Assembly (NCBI GenBank): GCA_963799455.1
Contig: CAWCXF010000008.1
Coordinates: 806,001-870,000 of the forward strand
Origin: CAWCXF01 sp963799455
GTDB lineage: Bacteria > Pseudomonadota > Alphaproteobacteria > Rhodobacterales > Rhodobacteraceae
Length of the DNA stretch: 64,000 nucleotides
Direction of reading: 5' to 3'
The notes under the pieces were generated by a model that saw nothing but the letters and a program-made list of their open reading frames with translations, made no database searches and had not been told where the DNA came from. Shown here one piece after another: positions 54,355-63,633 of this stretch (its first letter is position 1; the number at the start of each line of letters is the position of its first letter). The position numbers were made by a program, and so were the translations under genes.

Positions 54355-55452
54355 ATGGCCAACATGCGCGACCTCAGCTTCGCCACCTTCAACCTGCTGA
54401 ACCTCCAGGTGCCGGGCGGGCTGACCTACGGCGACAAGCCCCCCTACCCCGACACGGAAGCGGGCCGCGCCGCCTACGCGCGCAAGATCGCCTGGACCGC
54501 CGGCATGATCGGGCTGCTCGACGCCGAGGTGATCGGGTTCCAGGAGCTGTGGGCGGCGCGCGCTCTCGCGGACGCCTTCGAGGCCGCGGAGGTGGCGGGC
54601 GACTACGACCTCGTGGCCCGCGACGCGCCGGGGCCGGGCCGGCCGCAGGTGGCGCTGGCCGTCAGGCGGGATCGGAACGGCGAGACCCAGCTCGCGCCGG
54701 GCGCGGAATGGGTGGCGGCGTTCCCGCCCACCTTCCGCCTCGACGGCCTGCGCGAGACGCAGGGCGCCGAGGAGGAGGTCACCGTCACCATCGACGCGTT
54801 CTCCCGCCCCGTGCTGCGCGCCGCGATCCGCCCCGAGGGCCGGGGCCCGACGCCGCCCGAGGTCTCGCTGTTCGTGGCGCATCTGAAGTCGAAGGGGCCG
54901 GCGCGGCTGTCCTTGCGCGACCCGCCGGAGGCGCTCGTGGAGCACCGGCGCATCGTCACCTCGGCCGTCTCCCACATCCGCCGGGTGATGGAGGCCGGCG
55001 CGCTGCGCGTCATGCTCGACGAGGCCATGCGGGCCGAGGACGAGGACGCGCTCTCCCCCACCGTGGTGCTGGGCGACCTCAACGACGACTCGCTGTCGGT
55101 GACGACCGAGATGATCTCGGACCTGCCGCGCTACCGCGTGGTGCAAAAGAGCCGGGCGGGCGAGACCTCCGACCGCGGCCTCTACTCGGTCGAGCGCCTC
55201 CAGCAGTACCGCTCGCTGCGCCACGTCTATTACACCCACATCTTCCGCGACAAGCGCGAGAGCCTCGACCACATCCTCGTCTCGGAGGAGTTCTACGACC
55301 ATTCCCGCAAGCGCCGCTGGTCGTTCCGCGAGATGGAGGTGTGGAACGACCACCTCAACCGCGAGGCGCTGGAGGACGAAGGCGCCTCCGACCACGGGAT
55401 CGTGAGGGCCTCCTTCGACTGGAACCCGATGCCCGTGATGCAGACCGTCTGA
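54355..55452 (+). CDS. Endonuclease/exonuclease/phosphatase family protein
   Basis: A 365-residue metal-dependent phosphodiesterase of the EEP fold. The N-terminal FATFNLLNL (Asn), the metal Glu in GFQELW, the VLGDLNDDS (DLN) motif and the terminal SDHGIV (Asp-His) are all present, so the active site is complete. No signal peptide, so cytoplasmic unless the upstream extension is used. The ATG follows GGGAGGAG. Substrate (nucleic acid, phospholipid or inositol phosphate) is not evident. Confidence 0.92.
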   Translation: MANMRDLSFATFNLLNLQVPGGLTYGDKPPYPDTEAGRAAYARKIAWTAGMIGLLDAEVIGFQELWAARALADAFEAAEVAGDYDLVARDAPGPGRPQVALAVRRDRNGETQLAPGAEWVAAFPPTFRLDGLRETQGAEEEVTVTIDAFSRPVLRAAIRPEGRGPTPPEVSLFVAHLKSKGPARLSLRDPPEALVEHRRIVTSAVSHIRRVMEAGALRVMLDEAMRAEDEDALSPTVVLGDLNDDSLSVTTEMISDLPRYRVVQKSRAGETSDRGLYSVERLQQYRSLRHVYYTHIFRDKRESLDHILVSEEFYDHSRKRRWSFREMEVWNDHLNREALEDEGASDHGIVRASFDWNPMPVMQTV

Positions 55453-55511
55453 TCCGCTCGCGGGAAGGGCCGCCTCGCGCCGCGCCGGCATGACGAAGCG
55501 GCATGGCTGCC

Positions 55512-55541
55512 TTGCGCGCACGCCCCTGTTTGCGCTATCGC
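55512..55541 (+). promoter_or_regulatory. Putative promoter of mtnP
   Basis: TTGCGC and TATCGC with an 18-bp spacer, 59 bp before the ATG, in a short stretch with less G+C than its surroundings. Confidence 0.35.
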
Positions 55542-55600
55542 TCCCGCTCTACGTGTCGCGCCGCGGTGCAGCATGACCGTTGGGCCACGGGGAGCGAGTC

Positions 55601-56473
55601 ATGGCGGACGCGATGATCGGGGTGATCGGCGGATCGGGCCTTTACGAGATCGACGGGCTGGAGGGCGCCGAGTGGCGCGGTGTCGAGACGCCCTGGGGCG
55701 AGCCCTCGGACGCGATCCTGACCGGCACGCTCGACGGCGTGGCGATGGCCTTCCTGCCGCGCCACGGGCGCGGGCACGTCCACACGCCCACCTCGGTGCC
55801 CTACCGCGCCAACATCGACGCGATGAAGCGCCTGGGCGTCACGGATCTCATCGGGATCTCGGCGGTGGGCTCGTTCCGCGACGAGATGGCGCCCGGCCAC
55901 TTCGTGATGGTGGACCAGTTCATCGACCGCACGACGCAGCGCGCGCGCTCCTTCTTCGGGCCGGGCTGCGTCGCGCATGTCAGCGTGGCCTCCCCCACCT
56001 GCCCGCGGCTGGGCGCGGCCTGCGAGGCGGCCGCGCGCGAGGTCGGCGTGACGGTGCACCGCTCGGGCACCTACCTCGCCATGGAGGGGCCGCAGTTCTC
56101 GACCCTGGCCGAGTCCCAGCTCTACCGCGAGCGCTGGGGCTGCGACGTGGTGGGCATGACCAACATGCCCGAGGCCAAACTCGCCCGCGAGGCGGAGCTG
56201 TGCTACGCCGCCGTCGCGATGGTGACCGACTACGACAGCTGGCACCCCGATCACGGCGAGGTGGACGTGTCCGAGATCGTGCGCGTGCTCCAGGGCAACG
56301 TGGGCGCCGCGCGCGGCCTGATCGCGCGCCTGCCGGCGCTCCTCGGCGAGCGGCCCGAGGCCTGCCCCGAGGGCTGCGACCACGCGCTCGAGCACGCCGT
56401 GCTGACGCGGCCCGAGGCGCGCGACCCCGCGCTGGTGGCCAAGCTCGACGCGGTGGCGGGCCGCGTGCTGTGA
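55601..56473 (+). CDS. mtnP: S-methyl-5'-thioadenosine phosphorylase
   Basis: A 290-residue phosphorylase that splits 5'-methylthioadenosine to adenine and methylthioribose-1-phosphate in methionine salvage. GVIGGSGLYEIDGL and the phosphate-binding FLPRHGRGH are at the N terminus, and GPQFSTLAES plus VVGMTNMPEAKLAREAELCYA form the purine site. Start at MADAMIGVIGG with GGGAGCGAG before it. The next gene starts 10 bp after the stop. Confidence 0.96.
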   Translation: MADAMIGVIGGSGLYEIDGLEGAEWRGVETPWGEPSDAILTGTLDGVAMAFLPRHGRGHVHTPTSVPYRANIDAMKRLGVTDLIGISAVGSFRDEMAPGHFVMVDQFIDRTTQRARSFFGPGCVAHVSVASPTCPRLGAACEAAAREVGVTVHRSGTYLAMEGPQFSTLAESQLYRERWGCDVVGMTNMPEAKLAREAELCYAAVAMVTDYDSWHPDHGEVDVSEIVRVLQGNVGAARGLIARLPALLGERPEACPEGCDHALEHAVLTRPEARDPALVAKLDAVAGRVL

Positions 56474-56483
56474 GCCCCGGGCC

Positions 56484-57104
56484 GTGGGCGTCGAGACCTG
56501 GCTCGCCTTCGTCGCGGCCTCCACCGCGCTGCTGCTGATCCCCGGCCCCACGGTCCTCCTCGTCATCTCCCAGGCGCTGGCGCGCGGGCGCTCGGTGGCG
56601 CTGGCGACGGCGGCGGGCGTGGCGGTGGGCGACGCGCTGGCGATGACCGCCTCGCTCGCGGGGCTCGGTGCGCTGGTGCTGGCGTCGGCCACGCTCTTCA
56701 CGGCGCTGAAATGGGCGGGGGCGCTCTACCTGATCCATCTGGGCCTACAGCTCCTCCTCGCGCGGCCCGAGGGCGCGGCGCTGCCCGCGCCGGGCGCGGA
56801 CCGGAGCGCCTTCGGGCAGGCGGCGCTGGTGACGGCGTTGAACCCCAAGTCGATCGCCTTCTTCATCGCCTTCGTGCCGCAGTTCGTGGACGCATCGCGC
56901 CCGCTGACGCCGCAGTTCGCGGTCCTGATCGCCACCTTCGTGGCGCTGGCCACGCTCAACGCGCTGGCCTACGCGCTCCTCGCCGACCGGCTGCGGGCGC
57001 GCATCGGGCGCCCCGCGGTGATGCGGGCCCTGTCGCGCCTGGGCGGCGGCGCGCTCGTCGCCATGGGCCTCGCCACGCTGACGCTGCGCCGGGCGCCGAC
57101 GTAG
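56484..57104 (+). CDS. LysE family translocator (RhtB-like)
   Basis: A 206-residue membrane exporter of the LysE/RhtB amino-acid efflux group with six hydrophobic segments and the N-terminal family motif LLLIPGPTVLLV. NPKSIAFFIAFVPQFV is also typical. It begins at a GTG (56484), ten bases after mtnP, so the two are one transcript. Likely exports homoserine, threonine or similar; the exact substrate is not known. Confidence 0.94.
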   Translation: MGVETWLAFVAASTALLLIPGPTVLLVISQALARGRSVALATAAGVAVGDALAMTASLAGLGALVLASATLFTALKWAGALYLIHLGLQLLLARPEGAALPAPGADRSAFGQAALVTALNPKSIAFFIAFVPQFVDASRPLTPQFAVLIATFVALATLNALAYALLADRLRARIGRPAVMRALSRLGGGALVAMGLATLTLRRAPT

Positions 57105-57112
57105 GCGGGGGT

Positions 57113-57134
57113 CTGGGGGGATGCATCCCCCCAG
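57113..57134. terminator. Bidirectional terminator between convergent genes
   Basis: A perfect 22-nt palindrome (arms CTGGGGGG/CCCCCCAG around ATGCAT) lies between the stops of the LysE and GlcD-like genes. Only short T-runs on either side, but position and stability make a terminator likely. Confidence 0.7.
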
Positions 57135-57136
57135 CC

Positions 57137-58543
57137 CTACTCTGCCGCCAGCACCGCGCCCGGGTTCATGATGCTGTGCGGATCGAGCGCCGCCTTGATG
57201 GCGCGCATGGCGGCGATCTTGGCCGGATCGGCGTAGCGGATCAGCTCGTCCGCCTTGTGGCGGCCGACGCCGTGCTCGGCGCTGATCGAGCCGCCCAGAT
57301 CGTGGACGATGTCGTGGACCGCGCGGGTGAGGGGGGCCTTGAGATGGGCGACCTCCTCTCGCGCGGCGCCCTCCCGCGGGAAGGCGTTGAAGTGCAGGTT
57401 GCCGTCGCCGACATGGCCGAAGGCGTTGACGCGCAGCGGCCCGAGGGCCTCGACCGCCGCGGTGCCGCGCTCGATCAAGCGGGGGATCTCGGACAAGGGC
57501 ACCGAGACGTCGTGAGAGGACACGGCGCCGGTGAGGCGGTTGGCCTCGGGGATCGACTCGCGCAAGGCCCAGAAGTCGCGGCGCTGGCCCTCGGACTGCG
57601 CGATGGCGCCGTCGGAGGCGAGGCCGCGCTCGACGGCCTCGACGGCGAGGGCCTCCAGCGCCTCGGCCGCCGGGCGGCCGGCCGGAAGGCCGGCGTCGAG
57701 CAGGACCGACCAGGCGGGGGGGCCTTCGAGCGGCTGGCGCATCTCGGGCAGGCGCGCCGCGACCATCGCGAGGCCGACGCCCGAGATCAGCTCGAAGGCC
57801 GACACGCCGTCGCCCAGCCGCTCGCGGGCGAGCCAGAGGAGGTCGAGCGCGGCGTCGGGGCCGGGGATGGCGAGCATCATGGCGCCGCGCTCGGCCGGGA
57901 TGGGGAAGAGGCGCAGGGCGGCGGCGGTGACGATGCCGAGCGTCCCCTCCGCGCCGATCAGCAGGTGGCGCAGGTCGTAGCCGGTGTTGTCCTTGCGGAG
58001 CCGCCTCAGCCCGCGCAGCACCGAGCCGTCGGGCAGCACCGCCTCCACCCCGAGCGTCAGGTCGCGCATGGTGCCGTAGCGCAGGACGTTCACGCCGCCC
58101 GCGTTGGTGCCGAGCAGGCCCCCGAGCCGCGCCGAGCCCTCCGAGGCGAGCGAGAGCGGGAACAGGCGGCCCGAATCCTCGGCGGCGCGCTGGAGGTCGG
58201 CGAGGACGCAGCCCCCTTCGGCGATCATGACGCCCTCCTCGGGACGGACCTCGCGGATCGCGCTCATGCGGTCGAGCGAGACGATCAGCGCGCCCGCGTC
58301 CTGCGAGATCTGCCCGCCGACGAGCCCGGTGCCGCCGCCGTAGGGGATCACGGGCACGCGCGCCTCGTGACAGGCGCGGACGATCGCGGCGACCTCATCG
58401 ACGGTGCGGGGCAGCGCGAGAGCGCGCCCGGCGCCGTGGGCGATGCGGCGGGGATCCTCGCGGTGGCGGGCCTCGGCGTCGCGCAGCGTGCCCTGCGGCA
58501 GGTGCGGGGCGAGGGCCGCGAGGGCGTCGTCGAAGCGGCTCAT
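57137..58543 (-). CDS. FAD-binding oxidase, GlcD/D-lactate dehydrogenase type
   Basis: A 468-residue flavoprotein with the FAD (PCMH) domain PYGGGTGLVGGQ and LGTNAGGVNVLRYG, followed by the FAD-oxidase C-terminal domain (HVGDGNLHFN and SISAEHGVGRHKADEL). It oxidises D-2-hydroxy acids (glycolate, D-lactate or similar), passing electrons to quinone or cytochrome c. The Fe-S partner glcF is absent, as is usual for stand-alone members. Start chosen at MSRFDDALAAL. Confidence 0.93.
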   Translation of the reverse strand: MSRFDDALAALAPHLPQGTLRDAEARHREDPRRIAHGAGRALALPRTVDEVAAIVRACHEARVPVIPYGGGTGLVGGQISQDAGALIVSLDRMSAIREVRPEEGVMIAEGGCVLADLQRAAEDSGRLFPLSLASEGSARLGGLLGTNAGGVNVLRYGTMRDLTLGVEAVLPDGSVLRGLRRLRKDNTGYDLRHLLIGAEGTLGIVTAAALRLFPIPAERGAMMLAIPGPDAALDLLWLARERLGDGVSAFELISGVGLAMVAARLPEMRQPLEGPPAWSVLLDAGLPAGRPAAEALEALAVEAVERGLASDGAIAQSEGQRRDFWALRESIPEANRLTGAVSSHDVSVPLSEIPRLIERGTAAVEALGPLRVNAFGHVGDGNLHFNAFPREGAAREEVAHLKAPLTRAVHDIVHDLGGSISAEHGVGRHKADELIRYADPAKIAAMRAIKAALDPHSIMNPGAVLAAE

Positions 58544-58579
58544 GGCGCCTTGGTCGCGCGGGCCGCGCATGGGCGCAAG

Positions 58580-59383
58580 TCAGCGCGCGTCGTCGAGGAA
58601 GGCGGGGTCGAGCACGACGATGGTGGGCCGGTCGGGCAGCGAGCGCAGCGAGACCTCCAGCGAGCTCTCGCCCGTCCGCTCGACGGCGAACCCGTCGCCC
58701 ATCTCGATCAGGAACGCGTCGAGGTTGGCCTGCCCGAACCAGTGCATCGGGATGACCACCGAGGAGCGCAGCCGCATCAGCACGGAGCGGAGCGTCTCGC
58801 GCGGCAGCGTCAGCCCGCCGTCCACCGGCGCCATCACCACGTCGAGCCGGCCGAGCGCCGCGTACTGGCCGGCGTCGGGCTCGTGATGCAGGTGGCCGAG
58901 ATGGCCGATGCAGAGCCCCTCCGCCTCGAAGACGTAGATCGAGTTGCCATCGACCTCGACGCCGCCCAGCCGGCCGCGGATGTCGGTCGGCACGTTGCGC
59001 ACGAAGAGGTCGGCCACCTCGGCGGTCTGTCCCGGCCCGGCCCAGCCCTCCATCACGGTGGGGATGCGCGGGTCCGGGGTGGCGGTCCAGTGCGAGCGGT
59101 GGGCGTGGTTCATGGTGGCGATGTCGGGGACGAGGTCTGTCGGGCCGATGTAGCCGTTGTAGTCGGTCACCGCCGTGGCGCCGCCCGGCGTCTCGATCAG
59201 GAACATCGAGTGATCGACGTAGGACAGCCGGACCGAGGACGCGTCGAGCGGCTCGCCGAAGGCGGCCGTCCGGACGAACTCGACCCCCGGCGCCTCGGCG
59301 AGCGCGATGCAATGGGAGGCGCGCCGCTCCTGCGCCGCGGCGGGCGAGGCGAGCAGGGCGAGCAGCGCGACGAGCCGGATCAT
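58580..59383 (-). CDS. Exported metallo-beta-lactamase fold hydrolase
   Basis: A 267-residue protein with a signal peptide (MIRLVALLALLASPAAAQ) and the beta-lactamase fold of the UlaG-like group (metal-site candidates NHAHRSHW, HLGHLHHEPD and PMHWFG). The canonical HxHxDH motif is altered to NHAHRSH, as in diverged members. Role unknown; upstream of the GlcD-like gene on the same strand with 36 bp between, so perhaps cotranscribed. Confidence 0.87.
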   Translation of the reverse strand: MIRLVALLALLASPAAAQERRASHCIALAEAPGVEFVRTAAFGEPLDASSVRLSYVDHSMFLIETPGGATAVTDYNGYIGPTDLVPDIATMNHAHRSHWTATPDPRIPTVMEGWAGPGQTAEVADLFVRNVPTDIRGRLGGVEVDGNSIYVFEAEGLCIGHLGHLHHEPDAGQYAALGRLDVVMAPVDGGLTLPRETLRSVLMRLRSSVVIPMHWFGQANLDAFLIEMGDGFAVERTGESSLEVSLRSLPDRPTIVVLDPAFLDDAR

Positions 59384-59542
59384 GTCCGCAGGCTAGCGTG
59401 GCCGGGCCCCGCCGTCATGCGCGGCTTGCCGCGAGCGATCACGTTTTCCTGAGGTGCCCGGAAAGCGGGGGCCGCTCGGGACCGCGGCGCCCGATGGCGC
59501 CGCGCAAAGGCCGAGGGACGGGGCACGCGCGCCCCCCGGCCT

Positions 59543-60178
59543 TCATCTGGCGCTGGTCCGCCCCCGCCGATCGGACCTCAGCTGCGCGTAGAGCACGTGG
59601 TTGCGCCAGCGCCCGTCGATCTGGAGGTAGGACTGGGCGACGCCCTCGTACTTGAACCCCGCGCTCTCCAGCACGCCGCGGGAGGCCGCGTTGTCGGGCA
59701 GGCAGGCGGCCTCGACCCGGCTGAGGTCGAGCAGCCCGAAGGCGTGGTGGACGAGGGCCGTGATCGCCTCGCGCATGTAGCCCCGGCGCGCGAAGGGCGC
59801 GCCGATCCAGTAGCCCAGCGAGGCGGCCTGCGCGGGCCCGCGGCGGATGTTGTCGAGCGTGATGGCGCCCAGCAGCGCCGAGTCCTCGCGCCGGATCAGG
59901 AAGAGCGGCAGCGCGGTGCCGCCCGAGACGCCGCGGCGGGCCCAGACCACGCGGTTGGTGAAGGCGCGCCGCGTCAGGTGGTCCTCGGCCCAGGCCGGCT
60001 CCCAGGGGCGCAGGAAGCCCTCGGAGGCCTGCCGCAGCGCGACCCAGGCGCGGTAGTCGGCGTGCTGGGGCGGGCGCAGCCGCATCCGCTCGGTCTCGAC
60101 GAGGGCGGCGGCGGCACGCCCCAAGCCCCCCGGCCTGAGGAGGCCGAGGGCAGGCCAGGGCATCGGGCGCGGGCTCAT
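59543..60178 (-). CDS. GNAT acetyltransferase, RimJ/RimL type
   Basis: A 211-residue acetyltransferase. TERMRLRPPQHADYRAWVALR is the usual RimJ-like start and GYWIGAPFARRGYMREAITAL carries the acetyl-CoA loop; the tail contains NAASRGVLESAGFKYEGVAQSYL. It may acetylate ribosomal protein N termini; the target is unproven. The ATG overlaps the stop of the M16 peptidase gene (ATGA). Conserved after the M16 gene in Rhodobacterales. Confidence 0.92.
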   Translation of the reverse strand: MSPRPMPWPALGLLRPGGLGRAAAALVETERMRLRPPQHADYRAWVALRQASEGFLRPWEPAWAEDHLTRRAFTNRVVWARRGVSGGTALPLFLIRREDSALLGAITLDNIRRGPAQAASLGYWIGAPFARRGYMREAITALVHHAFGLLDLSRVEAACLPDNAASRGVLESAGFKYEGVAQSYLQIDGRWRNHVLYAQLRSDRRGRTSAR

Positions 60179-61449
60179 GCCGCGAGGCGTTCGCGCACCC
60201 GTTCGAGCCCCGGGGCGCGCCCCACCGGCCCGTAGAGCGCGAGCGCCGCGCGCCCGCGCCCGGCCCCGCCCGCGATCATGCGTTCGGTCAGCGCGCGCAC
60301 GTCGCCGGTGGTGACCGCGTCAATGCGCGCGAGCGTCTCCTCCACCGGGGGCACGCGGCCCCAGATCGCCACCGCGCGGGCCAGCCGCTCGGCGCGCGCG
60401 GACGGGCTCTCCAGCCCCATCAGGAGGCCCGCGCGCATCTGGGCGCGGGCGCGGGCGACCTCGGCCGCGCTCAGGTCGGAGGCGGCGCGGCGGAGCTGGT
60501 CCAGCGTCAGCTCGGCCAGCTCGGCGAGCTGCGCCTCCGACGTGCCGGCGTAGATCGTCAGGAGGCCGGTGTCGTCGTGGGCCTGGGACTGGGCGAAGAT
60601 CGAGTAGCACAGGCCGCGCTTCTCGCGGATCTCCTGGAAGAGGCGCGAGGACATGCCGCCGCCCAAGGCGCTCGCCTGGATCTGGGCGGCGTAGAAGTCG
60701 TCGTCGCGCCAGCCCGGCCCCTCGAAGGCGAGCGCGATGTGGGCCTGCTCCAGGGGACGGACGACGCGCCGCTCGCCGCCGGTGAAGCGGGCGGGCTCGA
60801 CCCGGCCCGCGTCGCGCGGCTCCAGATGGCCGAAGAGGCGCTCGCTGAGGCGCACGACGGCGTCGTGGTCCACGGCGCCCGCGGCCGAGACGATCATGCC
60901 GCCCGGGCCGTAGCGCTCGGCGACGAAGCGAGAGAGGTCGGCGCGCTCGAAGGCGGAGACGCGATCGGCGGGGCCGAGGATCGAGCGGCCCATCGGCTGG
61001 CCGGCATAGGCCTCCTCCTGGAGCCAGTCGAAGATCACGTCGTCGGGCGTGTCGAGGGTCTGGCCGATCTCCTGGAGGATGACGCCGCGCTCCATCTCGA
61101 TCTCGCCCGGATCGAAGGCGGGCTCGAGCAGGATGTCGGCGACCACGTCGAGCGCGAGGGCCACGTCCGCGCCCAGCACGCGGGCGTAGAAGGCGGTGGT
61201 CTCGCGCGAGGTGTAGGCGTTGATGTAGCCGCCCACGTCCTCGATCTCCTCGGCGATCCTGAGCGCGCTGCGCCTGGCCGTGCCCTTGAAGGCCATGTGC
61301 TCGAGGAAGTGGGCGATGCCGTTCTGCTCGGCCGCCTCGTGGCGGGTGCCGGCGCCGACCCAGACGCCGACGGAGGCCGAGGCGAGGCCGGGCATGGCCT
61401 CGGTGACGACGCGCAGGCCGTTGGGCAGGGTGTGAAGCTCGGTGGTCAC
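60175..61449 (-). CDS. M16 family metallopeptidase (mitochondrial processing peptidase-like)
   Basis: A 424-residue zinc peptidase with the inverted motif HxxEH: H47, E50 and H51 (HFLEHMAFKG), and the distal Glu about 75 residues later. The second domain is inactive, as in all family members. A short-signal cytosolic form related to the beta subunit of the mitochondrial processing peptidase. The GTG at 61447-61449 overlaps the true stop of thrC (GTGA), so the genes are coupled. Confidence 0.95.
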   Translation of the reverse strand: MTTELHTLPNGLRVVTEAMPGLASASVGVWVGAGTRHEAAEQNGIAHFLEHMAFKGTARRSALRIAEEIEDVGGYINAYTSRETTAFYARVLGADVALALDVVADILLEPAFDPGEIEMERGVILQEIGQTLDTPDDVIFDWLQEEAYAGQPMGRSILGPADRVSAFERADLSRFVAERYGPGGMIVSAAGAVDHDAVVRLSERLFGHLEPRDAGRVEPARFTGGERRVVRPLEQAHIALAFEGPGWRDDDFYAAQIQASALGGGMSSRLFQEIREKRGLCYSIFAQSQAHDDTGLLTIYAGTSEAQLAELAELTLDQLRRAASDLSAAEVARARAQMRAGLLMGLESPSARAERLARAVAIWGRVPPVEETLARIDAVTTGDVRALTERMIAGGAGRGRAALALYGPVGRAPGLERVRERLAA

Positions 61450-62823
61450 GCGGTGCGGGTGTCCCTGATATGCGCCTCGATCGCGTCGAGCGCGCCCGGC
61501 AGCGCGGTCACGCGCTCGGGCCTGTCATAGAGATCCGCCAGGCGGGGGAAGGGGCGGGCGGACGCCCGCCGCCTCCTCCACCGCGTCGGGGAACTTGGCC
61601 GGGTGGGCGGTGGCGAGCGTGATCATCGGCTCGGGCCCGAGGTGTCGCTGCGCGACGTGGACGCCGACGGCCGCGTGGGGGCACAGGAGCTGGCCCGTGC
61701 GCTCGCGGACCTCGCGGATGGTGGCGCGGGTCTGCGCCTCGGACGCGGCACCCGAGGCATAGGCCTCGCGCAGCGCCTCGAGCGCGCCCTGGCTCACGCG
61801 GAAGGCGCCGTCCTCGCGCAGCTCGTCCATCAGGCGCGAGATCGCCTCGCCGTCGTGCCCGTAGGCCTCGTGGAGCGCGCGCTCGAAGTTCGAGGCGACC
61901 TGGATGTCCATCGAGGGGCTGATGGTGGGCGCCACCCCTTCCGAGCGATGCTCGCCGGTCTCCAGGCAGCGGTGGAGGATGTCGTTGCGGTTGGTGGCGA
62001 TCACGAGGCGCTCGATCGGCAGGCCCATGCGCCGCGCGATCCGCCCCGCGAAGGCGTCGCCGAAATTGCCGGTGGGCACGGTGAATGAGACGGCGCGGTG
62101 CGGCGCGCCGAGCGCGGTGGCGGCGGCGAAGTAGTAGACCACCTGCGCGAGCACCCGCGCCCAGTTGATCGAGTTGACGGCGGCAAGTCCCACCTCCTCG
62201 CGGAAGGCGATGTCGGCGAACATCCCCTTCACCAGCGCCTGGCAGTCGTCGAAATGGCCGTCCACCGCGACGGCGTGGACGTTGTCCTCGGCCGCGGTGG
62301 TCATCTGGCGGCGCTGGACCTCCGAGACGCGCCCGTGGGGGAAGAGCACGTAGACATCGACGCCCGGCAGGCCGCGGAACGCCTCGATCGCGGCTGAGCC
62401 GGTGTCGCCCGAGGTCGCGCCGACGATGGTGACGCGCTCGCCCGAGCGCGCGAGCGCGTCGGAGAAGAGCCGCCCGATCACCTGCATGGCGAAGTCCTTG
62501 AAGGCCAGCGTCGGCCCGTGGAACAGCTCCAGCAGGAAGTGGTTCGAGCCGATCTGGACCACCGGCGCGCGGGCGTCGTGGCCGAAGCCGTCATAGGCCG
62601 CGTCGATGAGCGGGCGCAGCGCGGCCGCGTCGTCCACGAAGGGGCTCATGACGCGGTGGGCGACCTCCTCGTAGGGCAGGCCCGCGAGGGCCGCGATCTC
62701 GCCGGTCGAGAGCGTCGGCACCGACTCGGGGACGTAGAGCCCGCCGTCGCGGGCGAGCCCGGCCATCATCGCGCCCTCGAAGCCCAGGGCCGGCGCGCGG
62801 CCGCGGGTGGAGACGTAGCGCAT
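61446..62823 (-). pseudogene. thrC: Threonine synthase with one frameshift near the C terminus
   Basis: A PLP enzyme converting O-phosphohomoserine to threonine. The PLP lysine is K109 (LAFKDFAMQV), and VGATSGDTGSAAIEAF and TVPTGNFGDAFAG are intact. The frame breaks after VRPPLPP at a run of five G on the plus strand (61544-61548) and would stop at 61525. With one G removed it continues RLADLYDRPERVTALPGALD to a TGA at 61446, which overlaps the M16 start exactly as expected for the operon, giving 458 residues. A homopolymer sequencing error is likely. Confidence 0.92.
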
Positions 62824-62941
62824 GGGCCTCAGACCCCCCGAGCTGCCGGTCGGCACTTCTCGTCCGGACCGGTGAGGGGACACGAGAGAGGGCCCGTGCC
62901 ACGGCTTCGGCAGGGCTCCAAGGCGCTGCGAGGGGGGGCGC

Positions 62942-63622
62942 TCACGCCGCCTGCTCCCGGCGCCCGCGCAGGAGGAGGGCGGCGGCCATCGCGGCCCAGG
63001 CGGCCGCGAGGCCGAACCAAGTGACGGCGTAGCCGAGATGGTCGTTGGGGATGCCGGCCGCGTCGAGCGGCAGCGGCATGACCTCGGGCGGCGCGCCCGA
63101 GGCGGGCGCGACCTCGCGCGCGATGACCATGACGGGCTCGGTCGCCAGCGCCGCGGCCATCGCGTCCACGTCGCGGGCATACCAGACGTTGCCCTCGGGG
63201 TCGTCCTCGGGCGTCCAGCCATCGCGCTCGTCGGGCCAGTGGAGGTTGCCCGTCACGCTCGCGCGCCCGCCCGCGGGCCCGTCCTCGCGCGAAGCGGGGA
63301 TGGCGCCGCGGTCGAGCAGGAGGCGCCGGCCGTCCTCCAGCTCGAAGGGCGAGACGACGCGCCAGATCGGGCCGACGCGCTTGTCGGACGCGATGACCCG
63401 CAGCGCGTCGTCCCCGATGGTGCCGACGAGCCGGACGGGGGCGAACGCGTCGACCGCGGGGTCGGGCGCGGCCGGCAGGGGCTCGGGGGCGCCGTAGAGC
63501 CGCGCCTCGAGCCGGGCGATCACGCCCTGCTTCCACTCCAGCCGCTGGAGCTGCCAGACGCCCAGCGACACGAGCAGGGCGAGCCCCAGGAGGGCGCCGA
63601 GGAGCGTGAGCGCGACGCGCAT
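62942..63622 (-). CDS. surf1: SURF1 family cytochrome oxidase assembly protein
   Basis: A 226-residue membrane protein with a helix near each end (VALTLLGALLGLALLVSLGVW and WFGLAAAWAAMAAALLL) and a periplasmic domain between; SLGVWQLQRLEWKQGVIARLE is the family start. It helps insert heme a into cytochrome c oxidase. Start at 63620-63622 (MRVALTLLG). It lies 12 bp after cox3 and upstream of thrC, the order usual in Rhodobacterales. Confidence 0.93.
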   Translation of the reverse strand: MRVALTLLGALLGLALLVSLGVWQLQRLEWKQGVIARLEARLYGAPEPLPAAPDPAVDAFAPVRLVGTIGDDALRVIASDKRVGPIWRVVSPFELEDGRRLLLDRGAIPASREDGPAGGRASVTGNLHWPDERDGWTPEDDPEGNVWYARDVDAMAAALATEPVMVIAREVAPASGAPPEVMPLPLDAAGIPNDHLGYAVTWFGLAAAWAAMAAALLLRGRREQAA

Positions 63623-63633
63623 CGCGGGACCGG

